Shown in pieces: positions 31,725 through 42,727 of a DNA stretch of 64,000 nucleotides. The stretch spans positions 1,004,500-1,068,499 of the forward strand of contig BCKK01000003.1 of NCBI GenBank assembly GCA_001600615.1, written 5' to 3'. Position numbers and translations under genes: made by a program. Within the stretch, counting starts at the first letter, position 1, and every line of letters begins with the position of its first letter. The notes beneath the pieces are model-generated. The model ran no database searches, was not told the DNA's origin, and worked only from the letters and a program-made list of their open reading frames with translations. This DNA is from Dioszegia crocea. Taxonomy: Eukaryota; Basidiomycota; Tremellomycetes; Tremellales; Bulleribasidiaceae.

Positions 31725-34700
31725 ATGGATAAACATCAACAGCTTCTCGCTGAAGAGAAGGGAGCTGGGCTTGACGACAGGCCGCCCATCAAGTCGCAGA
31801 CACAGCCGCCATCGCAACGCTCTGCTCGATTCAGAAAGATTATCGCTGGATTTCTGTTCGCCTATGCCGGCTCGCTTCTCTATAGCGGGGTGAACACTCT
31901 ATACCGAAAGAATGAGTTGGAGATCTCTCCGATGGAGTTTGGGACGGACGAAATGAGCTCCTACTGGTCGGGCATCACTCAGAAGGGCTGGAAATATGCA
32001 GTCAAACCCGGCAAGCACCATTCTGATCATCATCATGGAGGCCATCACCATCAGCACAAAGGAGATGGACACGGACACCACGACAAGCATGGGAAGCATG
32101 GGAAACACCATAAGCACGGGAAACACGGGAAACATGGCAAACATGGTAAAGGCGGCAAGCACGGAGATCACCCACCATTCATGACGCCTAGTCACGCTGA
32201 GAAGGTGTTCCTAGGCGTACCGAATAACGCCAGTGTACGAGCGTAGGTCTGACCTATATGGAGATGGGCTGTCATACGCTGATGTTGCAGGGCATCCATG
32301 CGTTACACTGATCACGCCCATATTGCCGGATCGGGCTGGGACTTCCTGGACGCAGTGAATCTCAAGTCTGAATGGGAGACGGCACTGGGTCTCCCCGTGT
32401 CTGGACCCGAAGACTTTATCTTTGAGGCTGGAAGTGCCGAGTCACAAGATCGGATTCTTGGCTCAAAAGGCAAGATTGGAGTCTGGGTAGATACCGTATG
32501 CCAATTCACTTTAAGGTTCGAGAAATGAGCTCATCAGCAGTACTACCCAACCATGAACACTCCCGTATCGTCCTTTGTCACTCTTCACTCTGATCCCCCT
32601 TTCCACGCCAAACTTCGAGAAGACATTGTAGAGGGTGATCCGACATCGGTATTGAGAGATGAAGTCCGGGTCTTCCATGGGTTGAGCGTGTCAGGGCATG
32701 TAAAGGGCCAGTATGTTTATGTTGGGTATGGCCGGAAGAAGGATTTCGAGCTACTGGAGGAACGAGGTATGTCCTGTGCTAAATGCTCCATTTGTAATAA
32801 GCTCACAAAGATAGGTGTCGACTTGGAAGGGAAGATCGTGATTGCCAAGTACGGCGGGGTCTTCCGAGGTCTTAAGGTCAAGGGTGGGTGGACGGCGTCT
32901 GGATCTGGACTTTGTCGACCTGCTGATGGACTCAGCTGCTCAAGAAGCCGGCGCAGTAGGCGTTTTGATCTACAGCGACCCAGGAGATGATGGAGAGTAC
33001 ACTGAGGAACACGGATTCAAGGCCTACCCCGACGGACCTGCTCGACAGGTGAGTTTCTTTCATTCTCAACTCGCTGAGCAAATAAACCAAGCTGATCGAC
33101 GTAGCCCAGTAGCGTACAACGCGGAAGTGTCCAATTCGTAACTCATCTCCTTCTCGCCTAGTCCACCGCCTCAGACTCTAGACTGACCATCAGCTATCCA
33201 AATACCCCGGTGACCCCGCCACCCCTGGTCTTCCCGCCTACCGCAATGCCTCTCGATCAGAAGGCGGCAATTTCCCCGATATCCCTTCTTTACCAATGTC
33301 ATTCGAAGATGCCATCCCCCTCCTTGCTGCGCTCAACGGGAAGGGTTCAAAGGTTTCTGATTTCGGCCAAGAATGGGTCGGCGGGCTGGGCTATAAGGGC
33401 GTCGAGTACTGGTCGGGACCAAGCGAGGTCGAATTGGAAATGAAGAATGAGGTCAATACTCGGGTTATGCCGATCTGGAGTGAGTCGCAATTCTGGGTGA
33501 AGGGTGAATATAGGCTGATGGGTTAGATACTATGGCTACTATCCCCGGACACATTTCGGACGAAGTCGTCGTTGTAGGAAACCATCGTGATGGTAAGTCT
33601 GCTCTTGACTCACAAGGCGGAATAGGAAAGCTGACCCACACAGCTTGGGTCCTAGGAGCTGCCGACCCGTCGTCCGGTACAGCGTCAATGTACGAGATGA
33701 TTCGCGGTCTGGGCGCCTTGGTACAACAAGGATGGAAGCCTCTGCGAACTATCGTACTGGCCAGCTGGGACGCAGAGGAATATGGTTTGATCGGCAGTAC
33801 CGAATGGACCGAAGACTTTGGGGATTGGCTCTCTGCGCATGGTACGTCTTTCCAGCCACATTGTCAGACGTAGGACTGATGATCAGCTGTGGCATATCTT
33901 AATATGGACGAGTCTGTAGGTGGAAGTCGCTTCACGGCCGGAGCATCTCCCGTATGTCCTCCCTATTCGAAAAGTTGGAAAAGTAGCTGACACACAGTCT
34001 TTATCGTGGTTGGTCCGTAAAGCCGCTGAGGAAGTCATTGCATCTTCAAACTCCTCAAAGTCAGTCTGGGATCACAGACTCGATGGCGACGACTGGGAAG
34101 AATGGCGAGCGGAGAAACAAGGTCTGAAGCGGGATTTAGCGGAAGTGGGGACGAAGGGTTGGGATGATAATTGGGTTAAACCGCTCGGGAGTGGATCGGA
34201 CTTTACATCTTTCCTTCAGCGCTTCGGGGTGAGTTTGCCGGGTGTCGATTGAGGGATGTGTATGAGGCTGATGTTGATAGATTGCTTCTACCAATACTGG
34301 ATTCTCGGCCGGTCCTAAAGATCCTGTGTATCACTATCACAGTATCTTTGATTCCTTCACATGGCAAGACAAGTCAGTTATCATGGCCAGAAGGATAGTC
34401 TGGATGTTGAACTTATACCTCAGATTCGCCGATCCAGGTTTCCACAAGCACGTTGACGCTGCGAAAGTGTTTGGCCTTATGAGTGAGCTATGAAGACTCT
34501 ACTTGGATTGGATGTCTTGAGCTGATACGCTAGCTCTGCGCATCGCCGACAGTCTGGTTCTGCCTATCAATACCACGCAGTATTCTCTCGAGCTCATCGA
34601 CTATCTCGCAAAGTAGGACTTTCTCCCTTGGCTTACCCTACCCATGTCCTCAGTGCTGACTCCTCCAGTGTCCAACACATCGCCGACATATCCAACTATT

Positions 34701-35541
34701 CCTCCAGCGTCGACTTCACATCACTCAATCAGTCCATCCACAGCCTTATAAACTCCTCCGTCATTCTAGACGCACACAAAGCCAGCACGTTGAATAAATT
34801 GGGCAAACTCCTCCCAAAGCCTCACAAAGCGAAACATGGCGCCTTTGCCCGCCTTTCAGCCTTCTTCAGAGGTCGATCGGGCTGTTGTCACGGTTCTCCT
34901 ACTGGCGATTTGGAGTCAATGGGGATATGGGCTCCAGTGTCTGGTGAAGAGGTGGATAAGACTGGATGGCCTGAAATTCCCAAAATTCCTAAAATCCCTG
35001 GGTTACCACATTCGCCTCAACCTGAACCGCCCAAAGAGCCCAATCATCCTCATCCCCCTCCGCCACCGCATGGTCCACATGAACCCCCTTCTCCGCCTCA
35101 TCACCCTCACCACCCGCACCACCCGCCTCCCCCATCTTTGCCCAAACACAAGATCGAAGAAATCAAGCGGCTTTTGGAAGAGGTCCGAGCGATCAATGGT
35201 CTGCTTCAAGCCTTCGAAGGTGGCTTCATCAGTCAAGCCGGTATAAGGGACAGGGAGTGGTATCGCCACAAGGGTGTTGCTCCTGGTAAATGGCTCGGAT
35301 ATGGAGCCACTACGGTGAGTTTTGATTACCGTCCAGGGAAAACATACAAGCTTACCCCCTATTTAGTTCCCAGCATTAACAGAAGGTTTGTTTCCCGCGT
35401 GTTCTTAGACCGATCCCATCAGCTGACGAAGTAGCGCTGACTATTGAACATTCGGCCAAGATGGCACAACAAGAGGCAGACGAGCTGGCTGAGATGATCA
35501 GTAAGATGGCGCAAAAGCTCAACGGCTCGAAGAAGCACTAG
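31725..35541 (+). CDS. Glutamate carboxypeptidase II / Vps70-like M28 membrane protein
   Basis: Type II membrane protein of the transferrin-receptor/PSMA family. Seventeen exons: 31725-32242, 32291-32495, 32541-32766, 32815-32883, 32936-33048, 33105-33137, 33194-33479, 33527-33592, 33644-33841, 33887-33951, 33998-34228, 34281-34372, 34424-34482, 34534-34612, 34669-35314, 35367-35385 and 35435-35541, giving 1,003 aa. In order: cytosolic tail, TM about residues 38-58, His-rich segment, PA domain ([38 protein letters not shown]), M28 peptidase and dimerisation domain. The zinc ligands and catalytic Glu look intact: [29 protein letters not shown] and PVYHYHS. A Pro/His-rich insert interrupts the dimerisation domain. 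The last exons (FPALTEALTIEH) match the family's C-terminal end. Confidence 0.9.
32012..32170 (+). repeat. His/Gly/Lys low-complexity coding repeat in the M28 protein
   Basis: Encodes a 53-residue stretch with 22 histidines, including repeated KHG triplets, just after the transmembrane segment of the M28 protein, on the predicted luminal side. Confidence 0.9.
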
Positions 35542-35750
35542 TCGGCGCTCCACGAGGTGTCGCGGTGTAGAACAGCCAATAGCTTTAGATACTGTAGCAA
35601 GACAGCCATATAAATGCATTTGTATCTCTGTTCTTGATTGTTACGCTAGCGAAAGTGTGAAGTGCATCATCTAGAACATCATTATAATTCGTCTATAGTG
35701 TATGTATACAAATTAGATCATCATACCACCTCTCAGTTCCCCAATCGTCA

Positions 35751-37920
35751 TCATCGCATCCCTTTATCATAACCCATCTTGATCCACCTCTCCTCCGTCA
35801 GCGCAGGATTAGGCATCCTTCTTTCTGGCTCGACGACTTTCCACGCCTGCACCCAACTTGGGAATTGCGGTCGACCCAATGTCGACAAGAGGATATTGCT
35901 CAATATTGAGTTTGACGCAAATGGGTTATCGGGCCTTTTTGTCGCTTTGAGTAGGTTGGAAGAGGCTGATGCGCGGATTTGCTCGACTGTCGTTAGGTTA
36001 TATAAGAGTAACTGCAAGTATCAGTCAAAGCTACATACGGCATATCGCCTGAGGACTTACTCGGAAATGATATACCAACAAAAACCCAATACCGGGCAAA
36101 ACGATGACTCCAATCAAGAAACTGACTGCTGCGCCGGGACTTTGCCGGAGTGCCGTCCCGAACCCTGTTGAATCCACATGGCAGAGCAACGCAAAATGGA
36201 GAGCTGAAAAGACGACTTGATATATCGCCGCGATGCCCTGTTGAGATGATCAGCACTTGGACATTCATAGATCCTTGAGTGCAAAGAGAGGACTTACGGC
36301 TGAGCCCAGCAGTACAAGGAAAGAGAGGTATGTCCGTTTACCCACGCAGGTGTGGAGATATGAGCAGTGGTGATCTATCCCATCTACACAATTGCCACAC
36401 TATCCATCAGCTTAAAGTTTTGCCGCGGAAATGTCGTATAATCTGGACTTACCAGACGACAATGACTAGCTCGAGGCGGGCGATAACTCCGACATGTCTC
36501 GCAGTACCGCACTACGACTCTGCCTTGTTTGACGGCAAATTCTCGGTCTAAAGGTTGACGCCAGCTATCGGTCTCGCCCTGAGTCATGGGTGGGTGCGGA
36601 TCCAGATCGCGGGGGATGATTCCTGAGAGTCAGTTTTTGTCGTTGCTGATTGGCACTGATAAACTGACCTGGTTCTCTGAGGGATGCAGCAATGAGCGAA
36701 GATAAGGTCAGGCCGAATAGGTATCTGGCCAAGTCAGCTCACAGGATGCGGAAGGGTACGACGGCCCCACTTACACAAATATGATGTCAATTGCGATTCC
36801 ACCCCCACTCGCCAGCCCATACCGCCCCGCACTCTGCCAATACCACACGCCCGTGGTCCCGAACCACACACCCGTGATACCGAACAGCAGCACGATTATG
36901 AGCGCGACCGACAGGTAATTGTCACCGCCCGTCATTGCATGTCCCTTGAACAGAAATGTCGATAGGGGATTTTCAAACAGCTGATATCGACGCTGGGGAG
37001 TATCGGGATGACGAGCCGAGCGTCTGGAGGATGATTGCCGCTCATGATATGATGGCCGACGAGAGATGGACGAGTTCTTCACCCTCAATTGTCCCTTTTC
37101 CGCATCGACGCCATTGGGAGGGTACTGGTTATTTTTAGTCGCCACCAAATCGTCCGAGCTGTAATCTGCACCCGTGGCGTGTTGGGATGAACCCTCGCCT
37201 AGGCTATGTCGAAAATGTGGTGCTCGACCCTGACCCGCTTCTGCAAATCCATTGATGGGTCCTGTATTCCCACTTGACTTGCTGCCAAATGTCGAGGGAT
37301 CATGACCGACATCAAGAGCCGTGCCCATTTCCTCCGAGATCCTTTCCCCTTTCTCTGAATGGATGACGAGTACGGCAGCTTCTTCTTCCGCCTCGGAATG
37401 TCCGTCCCCGTTCCGCTGCTCCTTCATCAGACTCTCCTGTCGCTGTCGCGCCTCTAGCTGGATAGCAGCTTTTGGTTTCTTGGGCGAAAGGAATCCGCGA
37501 TGAAGAGGTAAGGGGATGGTAGAGCGGATGGTCGCGCCTGAAAGACGCCGACTGGCTTCGGGCGATGTTGGCCTCGAAGCGGCAGAATGGCGAGATGTGG
37601 CATTGGATAGTGAACGTGATTGACGAGTTGAAGGGGATTTGGATCGGTGCGGTCCGGATAGGGTTTGGGAGTGCGATGGACCGGCAATGGGAGTCAGGCC
37701 ATACTGTGCAGAGTCAGCCCGGGTCCTTCTGCATCTTCAAAGCGAAGAGTCTCACGTAGTCTCGCGTGCTGTGCAGACTGTCCCTGTTATGTCCAAGCCT
37801 GCCGTCTTCAGAGACGGGACTGCTGACCCTGATGCTCGAGGTCCTTTGAGCTCCAACATCGATGGGAGCCACGGTGACCGGGTGTTCATCAACGGCATTT
37901 TGATTCGGAAAGGTCGTCAT
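35751..37920 (-). CDS. ERF2: DHHC palmitoyltransferase, Erf2 type
   Basis: Catalytic subunit of the Ras palmitoyltransferase at the ER/Golgi. Seven exons: 37756-37920, 36775-37703, 36669-36724, 36453-36622, 36298-36399, 36061-36237 and 35751-36011, giving 619 aa. A long Ser/Pro-rich disordered N-terminus (about residues 1-260) is followed by YQLFENPLSTFLFKGHAMTG and two transmembrane helices. The zinc-binding CRD is YCETCRSYRPPRASHCRLC, then GNCVDGIDHHCSYLHTCVGK with the catalytic DHHC. Two further helices follow. The motif after DHHC is SYL rather than the common PWV, as in other fungal Erf2-like enzymes. The tail has a conserved NPF. The partner Erf4 is not in the window. The start at 37920 is the nearest ATG to the first frame-compatible donor. 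Confidence 0.9.
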
Positions 37921-38231
37921 CTTGTGTGGATGCGAGAGCGCATAATTGCCTGTCATGAGATGTTGTTGACAAGCAAAGGTTTGAAAGGACCACCATAGCT
38001 GGGAATGTCTCAATTTTGGCTCGCGTGAGATGAAACGCACGGGTGCCTGTCACAACAGCCCGAAGAGGACGTTGCAACTGGCCGAGATGGTCTCAACGTG
38101 ATATAACGAGCGGGATCAAAGGTTCTGATACATGACGATTGGGCCGCATGAGGCCAAAGTCACTGGTACAACTGGTATCTCCATCTCACAATCACTCACT
38201 ACTATAACACCAGTACATACTCTCTAGCACA
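37921..38231. promoter_or_regulatory. Divergent promoter, ERF2 / TRAP-alpha
   Basis: A 311-bp gap between divergent genes. The sequence just before the TRAP-alpha ATG is CT/A-rich, typical of a 5' UTR. No specific element named. Confidence 0.35.
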
Positions 38232-39197
38232 ATGGGTAAGTACTGCACTCATCAGAGAAACAGAGCTGCACTGACCAAAAATAGGCCTCTTCACACACGA
38301 CGCAGCAGACGACGTCTCGGTCACTGCCACATTCCCCGAATCCAACCCGTTCGGACGTGAGCTACTGCCTTCGAGTCACACGAGGTTGAAGCTGAATATG
38401 CAGAACTCGTCAATGGCGAGAAGAACAACATCCTGATCCACCTTGCAAACAGCGGCAAGAGGAACTACACCCTCGTTTCTGCCGGTGCCAGCTACCACGA
38501 CCCTCTACGAAACTGGGCCTTGGTGAGTGAGGTCCCTGGACACTAAAGAGCATCACTAATGTTTGACAGGTGAAGAACCAGACCATCACTCGATTTGGCG
38601 TACCTCTTGTATCCGGCTCCAACTACTCTGCTCCTTTCAATGTTTACTCCGAGTAAGTCTTATCTTTGCCTACCCACCCCATTGCTGACTTCCAGACACC
38701 GCCCATCCGAAGTTGGTCTGACAGTGTGGGTCAATCTCGCAGATGGCACAACCAAAGAGATACTCCCCATCACCGCCTTCAACCAGACCGTCACCGTCGT
38801 CGAGCCCCCAGCGAGCTGGCTCGACCCCTCGCTCCTCCTCGTCTACACCATGCTGCTTGCTGCGCTCGGCGCGGGTGCTTGGTTGGCTTACCAGGCCTTT
38901 GCCGGCGAGACAACCAAGAAGGGATCAAAGAAAGTCGTGAAGCGAACTGTCGTGGTGGCCAAGCAGGAGAACCAGGTGTACCCCGACGTCAAGCCGTACG
39001 AGGAGGAATGGATCCCGGCCCATCACCTGAAGAGCGGAAGCTCAAAGCTTAAGCGCAGGCCTGGAGGTGTACCGGGTGCCAGCTCGGGAGGGGAAGAGTT
39101 GACCAGCGGCGGAGAGGTGACTAGCGGGGCGGAAACTAGTGGGGCTGAGGGCAAGAAGAGCAAGAGCAAGGGAAAGGCTAAGAGCAAGAAGGCGTAG
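38232..39197 (+). CDS. Translocon-associated protein alpha subunit (TRAP-alpha/SSR1)
   Basis: ER membrane subunit next to the Sec61 translocon. Exons are 38232-38235 (ATGG only), 38285-38356, 38404-38522, 38570-38652 and 38696-39197, giving 259 aa. Conserved parts are NNILIHLANSGKRNYTLVSA, VPLVSGSNYSAPFNVYSEHR, FNQTVTVVEPPASWLDPSLL, one transmembrane helix (LVYTMLLAALGAGAWLAYQA) and a Lys-rich cytosolic tail containing EEEWIPAHHLKSGS, like the mammalian VDMSWIPQETL region. The reconstructed N-terminus (MGLFTHDAADDVS) lacks the expected cleaved signal peptide, so the true first exon may be elsewhere upstream or the signal is lost. Confidence 0.82.
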
Positions 39198-39467
39198 TTG
39201 TGTGAGCAATGCAAAATCAGTCAACTGGGCAATGAGCTTGGAGTCTGTGCGAGCTTTACGTCCGTCAGCGACTTAGGGTCAGCTGTGAGCGGCCTGAGAG
39301 GCTGACCATCACCGCGCAGCATGAGAAGGTTCCAGCCACAGGAAGAGCCAACTGCCACACCTCCACATTCCTGTCAACGGAAGCAAATTTGGGTGCATCT
39401 CGACCGCCACCCAAAAGTTGGATCTCCTGTCAATCTCTCACTCAAGTCTCCCATACGATCTAGCAAA

Positions 39468-40682
39468 ATGTCAATCAGAGTCGTTCAACCCGCCGCCCGA
39501 GCTGTGCTCCGCTCCCGCGCAATCAGCGTCGCCCGAGGATCGGTCGTCACCGCTCGTGCAGCGCCGACGGCAGTCCGGAACTTCTCCATCTCTCAACGAA
39601 GATGTGGTAACGGCGAGAGTAGGTTTCTTCTATGATTACATCTATAGGACATACGAAGTGGATCGATCGTTCTGTCTGGCAAGCTGCGGTGGAAATGGCT
39701 ATCAGGGGACGATGTCGCATCGTCATATGTGCTGACGTCTGCAGGCGATTCAGCCCTTTCAGCCGCTATTACAGCTGAGCACTCGTTTGAAGTCGAGACT
39801 GCAGCGGGCCAGCCTGAGATCCCTGAGTTCCTCGATGCGTTCAAGGCACAGCGGACATGGGAAATCCAGGATATCCCAGGAGCGGACGATGTGATTTTAA
39901 CCCGGAAATTCGGGAATGAGAGGTGATTTTCACTCTCCACTTATTCTGGGGATCTGTACTAACGCACATCAGCCTCAAACTCACTTTCCAAATATCCGAC
40001 CTTGACCCTCTGCCCGAATCTGCCGATGCGGAGACATCCCCTTCATCCCCCTCTGCCCCTGCCGATGTTGAAGATGCAGAGGAGATCGAGACGCCACCAT
40101 ACATTACCGTCTCGCTCGTGATTTCTAAACCGGCCCATCCGAATGCTATGAGTGTGGATATGGAGGCTGGGGAGGAAGGTATGGTGGTTACGAATGTGGC
40201 GATGTTTGAACGGGGTGTGGCGCTACAAGAGGGCAGCGAGGGAGATTGGGTTCGCGGTGGGAGATATATGGGGCCTCGTAAGTCTACGTTACTATCTGGC
40301 GGGAGCCATGTTCTCGAGGACAGGATGAGAAGAATATGCTGATTGGAATCAGAATTCGAGCATCTCGATGGAGGTGTCCAAGAGGCTTTCCAGCTGTTTT
40401 TGGCCGAACGCGGAGTCGACGACAGCCTCGGTGAGTGTCTGACCTCACGAGTGATCTCGGCAAAGATAGGTCAAAGCTGATATTCCACAGCCCAATTCAT
40501 CCTCTCATACGCAGAACACAAAGAACAGCGGGTAAGTCTCAGGCCATTCCTACTTTGACCCGCATCCCAACGAATCCCCTACCCACAGGCTGTCCTTCCT
40601 GCGGAGCGAATTGTGCGGATTGCTGACATCGCAGGACTACGTCAGCTGGTTAGAGCAAGTAAAGGGATTCGTTGAGCAGTAG
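39468..40682 (+). CDS. MAM33: Mitochondrial acidic matrix protein Mam33 (p32/C1QBP family)
   Basis: Acidic doughnut-shaped trimer of the mitochondrial matrix that aids mitochondrial translation. Exons are 39468-39618, 39745-39922, 39973-40277, 40353-40430, 40491-40531 and 40635-40682, giving 266 aa. A basic presequence (about residues 1-45, ending FSISQRR) is followed by DSALSAAITAEHSFEVETAA, VILTRKFGNESLKLTFQISD, an acidic loop, GGVQEAFQLFLAERGVDDSL and the C-terminal DYVSWLEQVKGFVEQ, all typical. The first donor could be GTAGGT (39619) or GTAACG a few bases earlier; both keep frame, and I used the first. Confidence 0.9.
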
Positions 40683-41786
40683 AGGGAAGGAAGTGTCGGG
40701 GCAGCTGAGGTGGATGAACTAGGAATGTACAACACCTATCCCATCTCAGCCTGCTGTGTATAGTACCCTGGATAAGGGCGGCTTTACTTCACTCGGTACG
40801 GCCGCCGCAGCAAGAGCTCGGAACCGGCTGCGATATACGCAGCTATGCTGCAGAGCCTGTAAGGTATATGGTGTCGACCGCTGTCGACCGAGGATGCCCG
40901 AGCACAGCCTCGGCTATCGCCCGGTGGCTGGACCCGAACGTCGAGCCCGAATACATCTTGAACAACTCCGCGTGAATCCAAACTTCTACATCTTGATATC
41001 GGAGGCCGATGGTGCTGTCTATGGCCCGCCGACCATACCATGCATCTGTCCCGGATTGTCGTTGTATAGCAGGACGCATCAGTATTCCGCGGATGTTCCG
41101 CGGGGGCCGATCTGACATTCCTCGGAGAGGCTACAGATCTCCATACTGCCACGTTTGTGCCCCTATTGCAGCCTCTCTGATCTCAGCCCTGACCTTCCGC
41201 CCCCGCTTCTTATTGCTGATCAGCGCGAAGTGTGGAGCAGATCAAGCCTTGATGCAGTTATCAAGCAAGCTCCACTGTGGCATACCAGAGATCCAGGAGA
41301 CAAGCTAAGAGATCTCTTCCCCTGCCGAGTCTTGCTAAGCCTGGAAAGCCTCGGCATTACGTTACGGCCGTACAAAAGCCAATCAAGCCAAGCTCGGCCT
41401 TCGGTCATGTGTTCCACACCAAGATTTGAATGAGGTTCTCGTATGACAAAGCAGCTTATGCATGCATCGTATAGCTGCGGGCCCGACGCGATTAGCGCTT
41501 GGTATTTCGACTCGGCAACGCGGAGAACCCGCGGGGACCGAGGATCGACAGGAAATGTCTGTCGATGTCCGCTCTCTACTGCGGGTGCGAGTTCGGACGG
41601 CCGACGGGGTTACGAAGCCTGACCAAGATAGATGGGACGTGGAGGCTTTGGGCCAAGATATATAGGTGTCTATGGTTGACGGCTGCCCTTCCCCTCTCAA
41701 AACACCAATCCAACTACAAAGCAAGTTCTAACAACAACCATACTACCCATAACCAACCACTCTAACAGACTCGATCCTCATCCGAA
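40683..41786. other. Gene-free region, 1.1 kb
   Basis: Lies between MAM33 and the Ser-rich gene on the same strand. No supported coding frame. It contains short repeats such as GTCGACCGCTGTCGACCG near 40875 and two TTCCGCGG-type words near 41090. The last 100 bp (C/A-rich, from about 41680) look like the 5' UTR of the next gene. Confidence 0.4.
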
Positions 41787-42488
41787 ATGTCTGCCTCCAC
41801 CTCCACTTCTGCCCGACCTGGCACACCATTCCCAGGCAGCCACCCTTCCATGCCTCCCTTCACCCACCGTCGGTCTTCGCACCCTATAAACTTCGCGATC
41901 CCTTCCCTACCCATCCTCACACCGCCAAGCCTCCTGAAGCGGTCGGCATCAGTCACCTCCTCCGCGTCCGCAGCCAAGTACGCCCGGTACGCGAGCAGCA
42001 GTAGCAGCGGGAGTACCAGCTCTGGCTCTCCACGACTGTCCCACAGTCCCATCCTCTCCTCTCATGTCGAGCGACGCGAATCTACCTCATCCTCCTCTTC
42101 CTCATGCTCGTCATCCCGTCTATCCCCTATCCTATCCACACCCGTCCTCCACCCCGAAATGGCCGATGACGCCGATGTCGATGTCGAGATCCATCTTGAT
42201 ACTCCTCTCGGACACTACTTCCCCTCCATGGCCACCTATCAAATTGAGACAACGGCCAAGTCTTCTACCCCCTCCTCCCCCGCCCGCCCTCCGCTCGTGA
42301 GAGGCGCAGCAGTTCCCCTCGCACCCACCTCCGCACCCCTCTTCACTCGTCCAAAGTTGACACGGCGGGACACTCCACGACCTAATTCGGAGCTCGAGGC
42401 GTTCAGCATGCGAAGTTCGGAGAGGAAGATTGAGAGGCAGGGGAGTTACACTTCAGCGATGGATGGGGGGAAGTGGGTGGTAGTGTAG
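41787..42488 (+). CDS. Ser/Pro-rich protein of unknown function (233 aa), single exon
   Basis: Unrecognised. One intact frame from the first ATG after a CA-rich leader. The protein is almost entirely low-complexity Ser/Thr/Pro with several possible kinase sites (LLKRSASVTSS, RRESTS, TRRDTPRP), an acidic patch (EMADDADVDVEIHLDTPLGH) and a charged C-terminus ending GGKWVVV. No signal peptide, TM or domain. The coherent codon use across 700 bp and the 5' leader make it a probable gene, perhaps a disordered regulatory protein. Confidence 0.6.
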   Translation: MSASTSTSARPGTPFPGSHPSMPPFTHRRSSHPINFAIPSLPILTPPSLLKRSASVTSSASAAKYARYASSSSSGSTSSGSPRLSHSPILSSHVERRESTSSSSSSCSSSRLSPILSTPVLHPEMADDADVDVEIHLDTPLGHYFPSMATYQIETTAKSSTPSSPARPPLVRGAAVPLAPTSAPLFTRPKLTRRDTPRPNSELEAFSMRSSERKIERQGSYTSAMDGGKWVVV

Positions 42489-42727
42489 GGTCGGATCACA
42501 GGGGTTATTATGAGGGATGAAGGGCTGCCATGACACGACAATTTTGTATCACTAGATAGCGAGCTTTAGGGTTGTAATAGTACTGTAGTGACGAGGCCAT
42601 AGTAGATTTAATGAAATTCAAGATACTACTCTTTGCGATCTGTGGTGGAGACAATGCACTTCAGGAAGTGCGACCAGGCAGCTCAGCCGGAATTAGCTGA
42701 TGCTCAAGATTGCATTCAGCGCATAAG

